A DNA stretch of 64,000 bases from Bradyrhizobium sp. OK095 (GTDB lineage: Bacteria; Pseudomonadota; Alphaproteobacteria; Rhizobiales; Xanthobacteraceae). The stretch covers positions 248,001-312,000 of the forward strand of contig NZ_FOBX01000005.1 of assembly GCF_900109945.1 (NCBI RefSeq). The letters run 5' to 3'. Every line of letters begins with the position of its first letter. The first letter of the stretch is position 1. Below, piece after piece: positions 38,931 to 47,378 of this stretch. The position numbers were made by a program, and so were the translations under genes. The notes under the pieces are model-generated. The model was not told the origin of the DNA, did no database searches, and saw nothing but the letters and a program-made list of their open reading frames with translations.

Positions 38931-39725
38931 ATGTCGTTCCGGGCGAACAGGTTTGGTAGCGCAGAATTGGTGCCCTTCACCAGAAGGACGCCGAGCGCGG
39001 CCGCTTCCGAAACAAAGTTGCCGGTTCTCATCATTCTGCATCAGGAATCCTCGACACCCGGCCGCGTCGGCAATGCGTTGCGCGCGCTTGGCCATCGCCT
39101 CGACATCCGCCGGCCCCGCTTCGGTGATCCCCTGCCCGAGACGCTCGACCGGCATGCCGGCGCCGTGGTCTTCGGCGGTCCGATGAGCGCCAATGATCCC
39201 GACGACTACATCCGCCGCGAGATCGACTGGATAGACATTCCGCTCCGCGAACAGCGGCCGTTCCTCGGCATCTGCCTCGGGGCGCAGATGCTCGCGATGC
39301 AGCTCGGTGCGCGTGTCGCGCCGCATGCGCAGGCGCTGACCCAGATCGGTTACTACCCGATCCGCCCGACTGCGGCGGGCCACGCGCTTTGCCCGAACTG
39401 GCCCGCGCAAGTCTATCACTGGCATCGCGAGGGATTTCAGTTACCCATCGGCGCCGAATTGCTGGCGGAAGGCGACGATTTTCCGATCCAGGCCTATCGC
39501 ACCGGCAATGCCTTCGGCGTGCAGTTCCACCCCGACGTGACCTACGCGATGATGCATTGCTGGACCACGCGCGGCTATGATGGCCTCAGCGCGCCCGGCG
39601 CGCGCGAGCGGCATCATCATTTCGCGGACCGCGCCGTCTACGATGCGGCGGAACGTGCCTGGCTCGACCATTTCATCGACGGCTGGCTGGCGCACCGGCC
39701 GGTACTGGCGCAAGCCGCCGAGTGA
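38931..39725 (+). CDS. Class I glutamine amidotransferase-like protein
   Basis: The 264-residue protein has a GATase-1 fold. The nucleophile elbow FLGICLGAQM holds the catalytic Cys, and FGVQFHPDVT supplies the His; the companion Glu is not placed. It is a stand-alone amidotransferase of the GMP-synthase-like type, with no synthetase domain. ATG 38931 is assumed; the first 27 residues are not conserved-looking, so the start may be later. Confidence 0.85.
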   Translation: MSFRANRFGSAELVPFTRRTPSAAASETKLPVLIILHQESSTPGRVGNALRALGHRLDIRRPRFGDPLPETLDRHAGAVVFGGPMSANDPDDYIRREIDWIDIPLREQRPFLGICLGAQMLAMQLGARVAPHAQALTQIGYYPIRPTAAGHALCPNWPAQVYHWHREGFQLPIGAELLAEGDDFPIQAYRTGNAFGVQFHPDVTYAMMHCWTTRGYDGLSAPGARERHHHFADRAVYDAAERAWLDHFIDGWLAHRPVLAQAAE

Positions 39726-39740
39726 TCGCGCCTTCGCGCG

Positions 39741-39779
39741 GATCCTTGGCGCAGGTCCTTGGCGCAAGTCCTTGCTTCA
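39741..39779. repeat. 13-bp tandem repeat between GATase and enoyl-CoA hydratase genes
   Basis: Three 13-bp units around GGTCCTTGGCGCA begin at 39741, 39754 and 39767, the last one diverged. They lie just downstream of the GATase stop, with no coding role. Confidence 0.8.
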
Positions 39780-39850
39780 TTCCTGAATATGCTAGGCTCG
39801 CTGCAAACGAGCGCGCGCGAACGCGTGCCGGCAAACAAAGGGAGAGCGCG

Positions 39851-40663
39851 ATGACCTATGAACACATTCTCTATGACGTCAGCGACAAGGTCGCGACCAT
39901 CACGCTCAACCGCCCTGACCGCATGAATGCGTGGACGCCGACGATGGAACGCGACGTGCGTCACGCGATGGAGGCATCGAGCGCTGACGACAATGTTCGC
40001 GTCATCGTGCTGACAGGCGCGGGCCGCGCCTTCTGCGCCGGCGCCGACATGGATGCGCTGAAAGGACTCGATCCCAACGATGTCAGGCGCGCATCGCATT
40101 TGCCGCCCTTCGACATGAACCGCCGTCCGGACTGGCAGACGCGCTACGGCTTCTATCCGTCGATCGGAAAGCCCGTCATCGCCATGCTCAACGGCGCGAC
40201 CGCCGGCATCGGTCTTGTTCACGCACTCTATTGCGACCTGCGCTTCGCCGCCGACAACACCGTGTTCACGACAGCTTTCGCGCGGCGTGGGCTTATCGCC
40301 GAGCATGGCATGTCGTGGATGCTGCCGCATATCGTCGGCCACGCCAATGCGATGGATTTGCTGCTCTCGGCCCGGCGCGTGTCGAGCGAGGAAGCGCTGC
40401 GGATTGGATTGGTCAACCGGCTCTGCTCGCCCGAGAAGCTGCGCGAGGAGACGTATGCCTATGCGCGCGACCTCGCGGACATGGTTTCTCCGAGCGCGAT
40501 GGCCGTGATCAAGCGGCAGCTCTACGAGGTGCCGTTCCAGACCCTGGCCGAAGCAACGATCGAGGCCAACCGGGAGATGATGGTGGCGTTGAACGGGAGT
40601 GATTTCAGGGAGGGGGTGGCGAGCTTCATGGAGAAGCGGCCGCCACGGTTTACGGGGAGGTAG
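39851..40663 (+). CDS. Enoyl-CoA hydratase/isomerase family protein
   Basis: The 270-residue crotonase-fold protein shows the oxyanion-hole motifs GAGRAFCAGADM and GATAGIGLVHALYCDLRFAA. A catalytic-region Glu in the RRGLIAEHGMSWMLP segment fits hydratase activity. It would act on an acyl-CoA in beta-oxidation or a degradation pathway, but no companion genes are adjacent. ATG 39851 follows a GGAGAGCGCG site. Confidence 0.9.
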   Translation: MTYEHILYDVSDKVATITLNRPDRMNAWTPTMERDVRHAMEASSADDNVRVIVLTGAGRAFCAGADMDALKGLDPNDVRRASHLPPFDMNRRPDWQTRYGFYPSIGKPVIAMLNGATAGIGLVHALYCDLRFAADNTVFTTAFARRGLIAEHGMSWMLPHIVGHANAMDLLLSARRVSSEEALRIGLVNRLCSPEKLREETYAYARDLADMVSPSAMAVIKRQLYEVPFQTLAEATIEANREMMVALNGSDFREGVASFMEKRPPRFTGR

Positions 40664-40680
40664 GGCGGAGATCTGAGCAG

Positions 40681-40769
40681 GTAGCCCGGCTTCGCCCTTC
40701 GGGCTACGCCGCGGCAGCCTTCGCTACGAAGCGGCTTGCCGAGCCGAAGCAGGCTTAGCCTGCGAAGGC
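40681..40769. repeat. Composite palindromes 3' of tRNA-Ala, family E copy 3
   Basis: A short hairpin GTAGCCCGGCTTC/GGGCTAC is followed by a longer inverted pair, AGCCTTCGC and GCGAAGGCT, that ends against the tRNA 3' end. On the minus strand it directly follows tRNA-Ala and may end its transcript. Confidence 0.65.
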
Positions 40770-40845
<76 letters not shown>

Positions 40846-41013
40846 TTTGCGGGCCGCTCTGGTTAATGCGGCCGACAACCGGGGGCCATTTAAGTCCCCG
40901 GCAGGGTCAAGTCAAGGACGGGTGTAAAAGCGGTTTTAGCCATCCGGGCACCGACTTCCCTTGTTTGGGCGGGGGGGAACCGATATCTAGCAAAAGGCGT
41001 CAATCTCGATCGC

Positions 41014-41061
41014 AGCCAGAGTTTTCAAAAGCCAGAGTCTTCAAAAGCCAGAGTCGTCAAA
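41014..41061 (+). repeat. Three tandem 16-bp repeats abutting the yggT start codon
   Basis: AGCCAGAGTTTTCAAA, AGCCAGAGTCTTCAAA and AGCCAGAGTCGTCAAA occupy 41014-41029, 41030-41045 and 41046-41061. ATG of yggT follows four bases later. The array therefore fills the usual place of the ribosome-binding site, and no clear Shine-Dalgarno is left. Confidence 0.9.
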
Positions 41062-41065
41062 AATC

Positions 41066-41356
41066 ATGCGTGCCGTTCTCGACATCGTCATCATCGTGCT
41101 CGATCTCTACGTCTGGCTGCTGATCGCCTCCGCGATCCTGTCCTGGCTGATCGCCTTCAACGTCGTCAACACCCGCAACCAGTTCGTTTCGGCGGTGGCG
41201 GAGTTCCTGTACCGGATCACTGAGCCGGTGCTGGCCCCGATTCGCAACTTCCTGCCCAGCCTCGGCGGCCTCGATATCTCGCCGATCATCCTGATCCTGC
41301 TCATCATGTTCATCGAGCGGGTGATCCTGTATTACATCTACCCGAACGTGATCTAA
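41066..41356 (+). CDS. YggT family integral membrane protein
   Basis: The 96-residue protein has two hydrophobic helices around a conserved RITEPVLAPIRNFLPSLGG loop typical of YggT. Homologues are linked to osmotic adaptation and divisome or secretion neighbourhoods, but the exact role is unsettled. Its start directly follows a 16-bp tandem repeat. DUF167 and folD follow at close spacing (14 and 10 bp), so the three look like one operon. Confidence 0.92.
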   Translation: MRAVLDIVIIVLDLYVWLLIASAILSWLIAFNVVNTRNQFVSAVAEFLYRITEPVLAPIRNFLPSLGGLDISPIILILLIMFIERVILYYIYPNVI

Positions 41357-41370
41357 GCGGGCGGAGCGCC

Positions 41371-41715
41371 TTGGTCGCGAAGGAAGCTCCTAGGGAACCT
41401 TGGCGTTACGCGGCCACCGGAATCAGCATCGCGCTGCGGGTGACGCCGCGCGGCGGCCGCGACGATATCGACGGGATCGAGCAATTGGCCGATGGCCGCA
41501 GCGTACTCAAGGTACGCGTGCGCGCGATTGCCGATGGCGGCGAGGCCAACAAGGCCGTTCTGGTGCTGCTGGCGAAATCGCTCGGCGTCCCCAAGGCCAG
41601 TGTAAAACTGCTTTCGGGAGCGACCTCGCGGTTGAAGCAGATTGCGGTCGATGGCGATCCGGCGCGGCTTGGCGAAGCCCTGCGCAAGCTTGCTGCGGCC
41701 AAATCGACAGACTGA
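41371..41715 (+). CDS. DUF167 (YggU) family protein
   Basis: The 114-residue protein has the YggU/DUF167 fold signature: [12 protein letters not shown], the [19 protein letters not shown] block and a GATSRLKQI segment. The function is unknown. The start is a TTG at 41371, since no ATG or GTG precedes the conserved region; a GCGGAG stretch lies upstream. Pairing with yggT is common in bacteria. Confidence 0.88.
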   Translation: MVAKEAPREPWRYAATGISIALRVTPRGGRDDIDGIEQLADGRSVLKVRVRAIADGGEANKAVLVLLAKSLGVPKASVKLLSGATSRLKQIAVDGDPARLGEALRKLAAAKSTD

Positions 41716-41725
41716 GGGAACTGAC

Positions 41726-42610
41726 ATGACCGCCAAGATCATCGATGGAAAAGTCATTGCCGCGGAACTTCGCGCTCGCGTCGCCGACGAGGTCGCCCGC
41801 GTCAAGCGCGAGCACAATCTGGTGCCGGGCCTTGCGGTCGTGCTGGTCGGCAACGACCCCGCCAGCGAGGTTTATGTCCGCTCCAAGCACACCCAGACCC
41901 AGGCCGCCGGCATGGCCTCGTTCGAGCACAAGCTGCCGGCCGACGTCTCGCAGAGCGACCTGCTGGCGGTCGTCGCCAAGCTCAACCGCGATCCCGCCGT
42001 GCACGGCATTCTCGTGCAGCTGCCTCTGCCCAAGGGCCTGAACACCGAAGCCGTCATCAATGCCATCGATCCCGCCAAGGATGTCGACGGCCTGCATCCG
42101 AACAATGCCGGCCGGCTCGCCGGCGGCTTCGAAGCGCTGTCGCCTTGCACGCCGCTCGGCTCCATCATCCTGAGCAAGAGCGTGCACGCCTCGCTCGAAG
42201 GCATGAACGCCATCGTCATCGGCCGCTCCAATCTGGTCGGCCGCCCGCTGGTGCAATTGCTGCTGAACGAGAACGCCACGGTGACCATTGCGCATTCGCG
42301 CTCGCGTGATCTGCCCGGGCTCGTGAAGCGCGCCGACCTCGTCTACGCCGCGGTGGGCAAGCCGGAGATGGTGCGTGGCGACTGGCTGAAGCCGGGCGCG
42401 ACCGTGATCGACATCGGCATCAATCGTATCCCCAAAGAGGATGGCAAGACGCGTCTCGTCGGCGACGTCGCCTATCAGGAAGCGCTAGCTGTCGCTGGCG
42501 CTATTACGCCGGTGCCCGGTGGCGTCGGCCAGATGACGGTAGCGTGCCTGCTGGTGAATACGCTGCGCGCGGCCTGCGCGATTGCGGGCCTGCCGAAGCC
42601 GGCGGTGTAG
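41726..42610 (+). CDS. folD: Methylenetetrahydrofolate dehydrogenase / cyclohydrolase
   Basis: FolD interconverts methylene-, methenyl- and formyl-tetrahydrofolate in one-carbon metabolism. The 294-residue protein has the active-site [14 protein letters not shown] region (catalytic Lys), [12 protein letters not shown] and the nucleotide-binding [12 protein letters not shown], plus [11 protein letters not shown] near the end. ATG 41726 is ten bases after the DUF167 stop. It converges on ppa across a family A repeat. Confidence 0.97.
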   Translation: MTAKIIDGKVIAAELRARVADEVARVKREHNLVPGLAVVLVGNDPASEVYVRSKHTQTQAAGMASFEHKLPADVSQSDLLAVVAKLNRDPAVHGILVQLPLPKGLNTEAVINAIDPAKDVDGLHPNNAGRLAGGFEALSPCTPLGSIILSKSVHASLEGMNAIVIGRSNLVGRPLVQLLLNENATVTIAHSRSRDLPGLVKRADLVYAAVGKPEMVRGDWLKPGATVIDIGINRIPKEDGKTRLVGDVAYQEALAVAGAITPVPGGVGQMTVACLLVNTLRAACAIAGLPKPAV

Positions 42611-42612
42611 TG

Positions 42613-42742
42613 AGCACGTGTGCCCCGGACGCAGCGCAGCGTGAAACGGTGCGCTGCTGAGCCGGGGCCCAGTGTGAGTGGCGGCATGGGTCCCGGCTCA
42701 GCGGTGCGTCATTGCATGCCGCACCGCGTCCGGGACACGAGA
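42613..42742. repeat. Intergenic imperfect palindrome, family A copy 2
   Basis: This copy fills the gap between the convergent folD and ppa genes. It carries GTGCCCCGGACGCAGCGCAG at the left and CACCGCGTCCGGGACACGAG at the right, with internal GAGCCGGGGCCC and GGGTCCCGGCTC. It could terminate both genes. Confidence 0.8.
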
Positions 42743-42743
42743 C

Positions 42744-43280
42744 CTAGCCCTTCTTTTTCTTCTCGCGCTCGATGCCTTCGAGGATCAGCTTCTGTGCTTC
42801 TTCCGGGCCACCCCAGCGCAAGATCTTCACCCACTTGCCCGGTTCGAGATCCTTGTAGTGCTCGAAGAAGTGCTGGATCTGCTGCAGCGTGATATCCGGC
42901 AGATCGGAGTACGACTTCACCTTGTCGTAGCGCTGCGTCAGCTTCGAGGAGGGCACGGCAAGAATCTTCTCATCGCCGCCGGCTTCGTCTTCCATCATCA
43001 GCACGCCGACCGGGCGCACGCTCATGACGGCGCCGGGGATGATGGCGCGGGTGTTGATGATCAGCACGTCGCAGGGGTCGCCGTCATCGGACAGCGTGTG
43101 CGGGATGAAGCCGTAGTTACCGGGGTAACGCATCGGCGTGTACAGGAAGCGGTCGACCACCAGCGTGCCGGCTTCCTTGTCCATCTCGTATTTGATCGGC
43201 TCGCCACCCACGGGAACTTCGATGATGACGTTGACGTCGTGGGGGACGTTTTTCCCGATCGAGACCGCATCGATACGCAT
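42744..43280 (-). CDS. ppa: Inorganic pyrophosphatase
   Basis: This soluble family I enzyme hydrolyses pyrophosphate to drive biosynthesis. The 178-residue protein shows the signature [23 protein letters not shown] with the metal-binding aspartates. ATG 43278-43280 matches the family. It is convergent with folD. Confidence 0.97.
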   Translation of the reverse strand: MRIDAVSIGKNVPHDVNVIIEVPVGGEPIKYEMDKEAGTLVVDRFLYTPMRYPGNYGFIPHTLSDDGDPCDVLIINTRAIIPGAVMSVRPVGVLMMEDEAGGDEKILAVPSSKLTQRYDKVKSYSDLPDITLQQIQHFFEHYKDLEPGKWVKILRWGGPEEAQKLILEGIEREKKKKG

Positions 43281-43458
43281 TCAAGGCTCCGTTGTTGCCG
43301 AGGTTAAATCGCGCCCGGCAGCGATTTTGGCGCTGTCATACGCGGGCTTGGCCCCCCAATCCATCGTGTTTTTGTGAAATAATGAATCCAGCGATCACCG
43401 GCGCAAGAGGCAACGGTATCGACGGATGGGAAGTGCTGCCGGCTAAGGTTTCAGCAGC

Positions 43459-43968
43459 TCAATTGGTCCAAGCGAAGGCAACCTTGTCGAGCGACTTTGG
43501 CCCGAAACGTTCCGAGGACCGCGCCACCATGCGGCCGCCCAGCGCCCGGTAGAACTCGGTCGCGGGATCGTTGTCCGAGAGCGCCCACACCACCATGCTC
43601 TTCAGCCCGCTCTGCATCAGGTCACGGCGGGCGGCTGTGAACAGGCGGCGGCCGAAGCCGAGGCCCTGAAACTCGGGGCGCAGATAGAGCTCGTAGATTT
43701 CGCCGTCGAAGTGCAGGCTGCGGGCGCGGTTACGACCATAGTTCGCATAGCCGGCGATCTTGTCGCCGAACACCAGCACGCTGACGCGGCTGCCCTTGCG
43801 GATCGCACTGTCCCACCACTGCGGACCGCGGCGGTTGATCAGCTTCTCCAGCTCGCCGCCGGGAATGATGCCCTGATAGGCGGAGCGCCAGGCTTCGTCA
43901 TGGGTGGACGCCACCGCAGTTGCATCTGCAGCTTTGGCCGGCCGGACCTCGATCAGGGTTGTGCTCAT
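43459..43968 (-). CDS. GNAT family N-acetyltransferase
   Basis: The 169-residue protein has the acetyl-CoA-binding motif A: LYLRPEFQGLGFGRRLFTAAR, the R/Q-x-x-G-x-G/A pattern. The substrate is unknown. ATG 43966-43968 is chosen over the longer ORF because conserved GNAT sequence begins there. It is divergent from the hydrolase-DUF2269 operon, with 266 bp of AT-richer DNA between. Confidence 0.88.
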   Translation of the reverse strand: MSTTLIEVRPAKAADATAVASTHDEAWRSAYQGIIPGGELEKLINRRGPQWWDSAIRKGSRVSVLVFGDKIAGYANYGRNRARSLHFDGEIYELYLRPEFQGLGFGRRLFTAARRDLMQSGLKSMVVWALSDNDPATEFYRALGGRMVARSSERFGPKSLDKVAFAWTN

Positions 43969-44234
43969 GGGCGCAATCAAACCAAGTCGCCGCGCTGGCG
44001 GCAAGACCTATCGTTAATTATCGGTTAACCTGTGGACTTTCTGCATCAGTATTTTAACCATGTTGTACCGAAAAAAGACAGCGCGCCATTTCGAAGGGCA
44101 CCGGCCTGCCATGCGTCGGTGCAAAACTGCCTTACGGCAACCAATGAACCGCGATGGCAACGCAAAAAATCCGCCGATACTGATTCGTTCCGACTAGTTT
44201 GGTGGTCACTCTCCGTGTTCGCCTCCGGCAATTC

Positions 44235-45137
44235 ATGCGGCTCTTCAACACCCTTTTCGGCGGCCTTGCGCTCCTGCCTCTGCTGGCCCTGCTGACCGCG
44301 TCGCCTCTGTGCGCTCAGGTCACGTTCGGTTCGTCGGGCGGGGAGGGCGAACCGTTTCGCCGGCAGCAATGGCGCGTGCCGTCGCCGGATACCGACATTG
44401 CCGCGCATGCGCTGCTGTTTCGCCCCGCAGGCGCCGGTCCGTTCCGGCTCGCGGTGATCGCGCACGCCTCGACACAGAACGTATTGCGTCGCGCGCAAAT
44501 GCCGCAGTCGGAATACCGCGCACTCGCAGCGTTCCTCGTCGCGCGCGGCTTCGCCGTGCTGGTGCCGGAACGGCTCGGCCATGGTGCGACCGGCGGCCGC
44601 TATGTCGAAGACCAGGGCGGATGTGACGAAGCGGATTACGCGCGCTCGGGCCGTGTGACCGCCGAAGAAATTTCGCTCGCGCTGGACTATTTGCGAAAGC
44701 AGGATTTCGTGCGCAAGGATGCCGCGGTCGTGATCGGCCATTCCGCCGGCGGCTGGGGCGCGCTTGCGCTCGCGACTGCCGACCCGAAGGCGATCTCGGC
44801 GATCACAGTGTTTGCGCCGGGGCGCGGCGGCCACGCCAATGATGAGCCGAACCGGATCTGCGCGCCGCATACGCTTGTTGCCGCTGCGGCTGAGTTCGGC
44901 AAGGCCGCACGCATTCCCGTTACATGGCTCGTCGCCGCCAATGACAGCTATTTCGCGCCGGCGTTCTCGAAGACATTGGTCGATGCGTTTCGCGGCAGCG
45001 GCGGCAAGGTCGACTTCCACATGTTGCCGGCGGTGGGCAGCGATGGGCATTGGATGATCGAGACTGAAGCGGGCGTCAAAGCCGCCGGCAGCGAGCTCGA
45101 TCGCGTGCTGAAGCCGGTGGCGGTGAAAAAGCCATGA
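44235..45137 (+). CDS. Exported alpha/beta hydrolase (dienelactone-hydrolase-like)
   Basis: The 300-residue protein has a signal peptide (LFGGLALLPLLALLTASPLCA) and a hydrolase fold with nucleophile elbow GHSAG. An aspartate in VAANDSYF and a histidine in GSDGHWMI complete a likely triad. It would work in the periplasm; the substrate is unknown. I prefer ATG 44235 over an upstream TTG. Its last four bases overlap the DUF2269 start as ATGA. Confidence 0.8.
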   Translation: MRLFNTLFGGLALLPLLALLTASPLCAQVTFGSSGGEGEPFRRQQWRVPSPDTDIAAHALLFRPAGAGPFRLAVIAHASTQNVLRRAQMPQSEYRALAAFLVARGFAVLVPERLGHGATGGRYVEDQGGCDEADYARSGRVTAEEISLALDYLRKQDFVRKDAAVVIGHSAGGWGALALATADPKAISAITVFAPGRGGHANDEPNRICAPHTLVAAAAEFGKAARIPVTWLVAANDSYFAPAFSKTLVDAFRGSGGKVDFHMLPAVGSDGHWMIETEAGVKAAGSELDRVLKPVAVKKP

Positions 45138-45601
45138 CGCTGTATTTCCTGGTCAAATATCTGCATGTGCTCGGCGCCATCGTCATCCTCGGCACTGGAA
45201 CCGGCATCGCCTTCTTCATGCTGATGGCGCATCGCACGCACGATGCGCCGTTCATCGCGCGCACGGCATCGGTGGTGGTGACCGCGGATGCGATCTTCAC
45301 GTTCTCGGCCGTGATCTTCCAGCCGGTCACGGGCGGCTTGCTGATGATGCTGTCGGCGACGTCGATCACGGAACGCTGGATCGTTGCGTCGCTGGCGCTC
45401 TACGTGATCGCAGGCGTGTTCTGGATCCCCGTCGTGTTCATGCAGATCGAGATGCGCGATCTCGCACGCAAGGCGGCCGATCAGGGCGGCGCGCTGCCGG
45501 AGCGCTATTTTGTGCTCTTCCGCCGCTGGTTCGCGTTCGGCTTCCCCGGCTTCGGCGCGACGATGCTGATTCTGTGGCTGATGATCGCAAAACCGTTCTG
45601 A
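45134..45601 (+). CDS. DUF2269 family membrane protein
   Basis: The 155-residue protein has four hydrophobic helices. It opens with YFLVKYLHVLGAIVILGTGTG, the DUF2269 signature with a histidine in the first helix. The function is unknown; DUF2269 proteins are found near redox and DoxX-like proteins. It is translationally coupled to the hydrolase gene before it and precedes the NAD-binding/DoxX-like gene by 8 bp. Confidence 0.85.
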   Translation: MTLYFLVKYLHVLGAIVILGTGTGIAFFMLMAHRTHDAPFIARTASVVVTADAIFTFSAVIFQPVTGGLLMMLSATSITERWIVASLALYVIAGVFWIPVVFMQIEMRDLARKAADQGGALPERYFVLFRRWFAFGFPGFGATMLILWLMIAKPF

Positions 45602-45609
45602 GGAATACG

Positions 45610-46929
45610 ATGGATCAGCGAAGCATTCTCGTGCTCGGCGCCTCCGGCCTGATCGGCCGCTTCGTCACCGACGATCTTCGCGCACGAGGTTTTCGCGTGG
45701 TGGGGGTGGCACGCAGCCTGTCGCCGGCGCAGACAATGAGCGCGCTGGATATCGAGCTGCCAATTCTCTCGCTTGATGCTGCCGCGCTGACACGCCTGCT
45801 GAAGGAGCGCGCGGTGGATCTCGTTGTGAACTGCCTCGGCGTGCTCCAGGATGGCCCCGGCAGCGACACCAATGCCGTGCATCGCGATTTCGTCGCGCGC
45901 CTGCTTCAGGCGATCCCTGACAGCGGTCGCGCGATCCGGCTGGTGCACATCTCGATTCCTGGAGCGGCGGAAGCCGATCGCACCGCCTTCGCCACGACCA
46001 AGCGTGACGCGGAGCGGTTGATCGCGGCGTCCGGAATTCCTCACGCCATCCTGCGGCCCGGCTTCGTTGTGGCGCCGTCAGCCTATGGCGGCAGCGCCAT
46101 GCTCCGCGCGCTCGCCGCCTTTCCGCTCGATCTGCCGACTGCGGAGATGGTGACCCCGTTCCAGCCCGTCGCGGTCGACGATATTTCGGCGACCATCGCC
46201 TGGCTCGCCGCGCGCGATATCGACGATGCCTCCGTCAAAGCGGTGAGCTGGGACCTGATGCTATCAGAGCCGATCACCATGGCCGGCGTCATCAAGCAGT
46301 TCCGCCTCGCATTCGGCACCGCCGGCTGGGCGCGTATCGCGATGCCGTCTTTCTTGCTCGATCTCGGCGCAAAGATCGGCGATCTTGCTAATTATCTCGG
46401 CTGGATGCCACCAATGCGCTCCACCGCCATCGCCGAGCTTCGCCGCGGCGTGACCGGCGATCCCTCCGCGTGGATCGCCGCCACGGGCATAGCGCCGAAG
46501 ACGCTGACGGATACGCTTGGGCGACATCCCGCCACCATCCAGGACAAATGGTTCGCGCGGCTGTTTCTGATCAAGGCGCTGATCTTCGCCAGCCTGGTTG
46601 CGTTCTGGCTCGTATCCGGCTTCATCGCGCTGTTCGTCTCCTACCGCGCCGCCGTCGGCATCTTGAGTGCGCACAATTTTCCGCCGGCACTGGTCGATCC
46701 CATCACCATCGGCACCAGCCTGATGGACATGAGTATTGGTGGGCTGATCGCCTTCCGCCGCACCGCGGGGGTCGGGCTGGTCGCAGGCATCGTCGCTTCG
46801 CTCGGCTATATGTTCGGCGCAGCGATCCTCACGCCCGATCTCTGGATTGAGCCACTCGGCGCGCTGGTGAAGACCGGACCGGCGATCGTGCTGATGCTCG
46901 TTGCGCTGTTGATGCTGGATAATCGCTGA
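45610..46929 (+). CDS. NAD(P)-binding (SDR-type) domain fused to DoxX-like membrane domain
   Basis: The 439-residue protein has an N-terminal atypical SDR domain (ILVLGASGLIGRFV, residues 5-18) of the NAD(P)H-binding type. From about residue 310 the C-terminal part has four hydrophobic helices like a DoxX-like/DUF4166-neighbour membrane domain. This fusion architecture is known in proteobacteria. It could couple a nucleotide cofactor to membrane redox chemistry, which is inference. Its stop overlaps the DCC gene start (TGATG). Confidence 0.8.
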   Translation: MDQRSILVLGASGLIGRFVTDDLRARGFRVVGVARSLSPAQTMSALDIELPILSLDAAALTRLLKERAVDLVVNCLGVLQDGPGSDTNAVHRDFVARLLQAIPDSGRAIRLVHISIPGAAEADRTAFATTKRDAERLIAASGIPHAILRPGFVVAPSAYGGSAMLRALAAFPLDLPTAEMVTPFQPVAVDDISATIAWLAARDIDDASVKAVSWDLMLSEPITMAGVIKQFRLAFGTAGWARIAMPSFLLDLGAKIGDLANYLGWMPPMRSTAIAELRRGVTGDPSAWIAATGIAPKTLTDTLGRHPATIQDKWFARLFLIKALIFASLVAFWLVSGFIALFVSYRAAVGILSAHNFPPALVDPITIGTSLMDMSIGGLIAFRRTAGVGLVAGIVASLGYMFGAAILTPDLWIEPLGALVKTGPAIVLMLVALLMLDNR

Positions 46930-47336
46930 TGCAAAAATGGCCCGACGACGACGTGATCCTGTTCGACGGCGTCTGCATCTTCTGCTCGCGCTGGGTCCGC
47001 TTCGTCGCGCAGCGCGACGCGGCGAAGCGATTTCGTTTCACACCGATTCAGTCAGACTATGGAACGAAGCTCGCACGCACGTTTGGCATCGATCCGGACG
47101 ATCCCGACACCAATGCCGTGGTCCATGCCGGCGAGGTGTTTATGAAGTCCGACGCCGCGCTGACCGTGCTGTCGCATCTCCCGGGATGGCGCTGGACGCG
47201 AATATTGTTCGCGGTGCCGAAGCCGCTGCGGAATGCGGTGTACAGCCTCATCGCGCGCAACCGCTATCGCATCTTCGGCAAGTATGACGCGTGCTTCGTG
47301 CCTGATGCTGATTTGCGGGCGCGGGTGATCGAGTAA
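46929..47336 (+). CDS. DCC family thiol protein (DUF393)
   Basis: The 135-residue protein has the DCC signature LFDGVCIFCSRWVRF, with the CxxC that gives the family its name. A second segment, PKPLRNAVYSLIARNRYRIFGK, is typical of DUF393. The protein is predicted to have a thioredoxin-like fold with thiol-disulphide function. It is translationally coupled to the SDR-DoxX gene. Confidence 0.9.
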   Translation: MQKWPDDDVILFDGVCIFCSRWVRFVAQRDAAKRFRFTPIQSDYGTKLARTFGIDPDDPDTNAVVHAGEVFMKSDAALTVLSHLPGWRWTRILFAVPKPLRNAVYSLIARNRYRIFGKYDACFVPDADLRARVIE

Positions 47337-47338
47337 TT

Positions 47339-47370
47339 CGTCATTGCTTCGCTCCGCTCGCAATGACGGA
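47339..47370. repeat. Truncated family B repeat
   Basis: Only the right arm (ATTGCTTCGCTCCGCTCGCAATGACGG) and a CGTCATT left end are left. It still forms a short hairpin between the convergent DCC and flavoprotein genes. Confidence 0.7.
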
Positions 47371-47378
47371 GATCGCGG

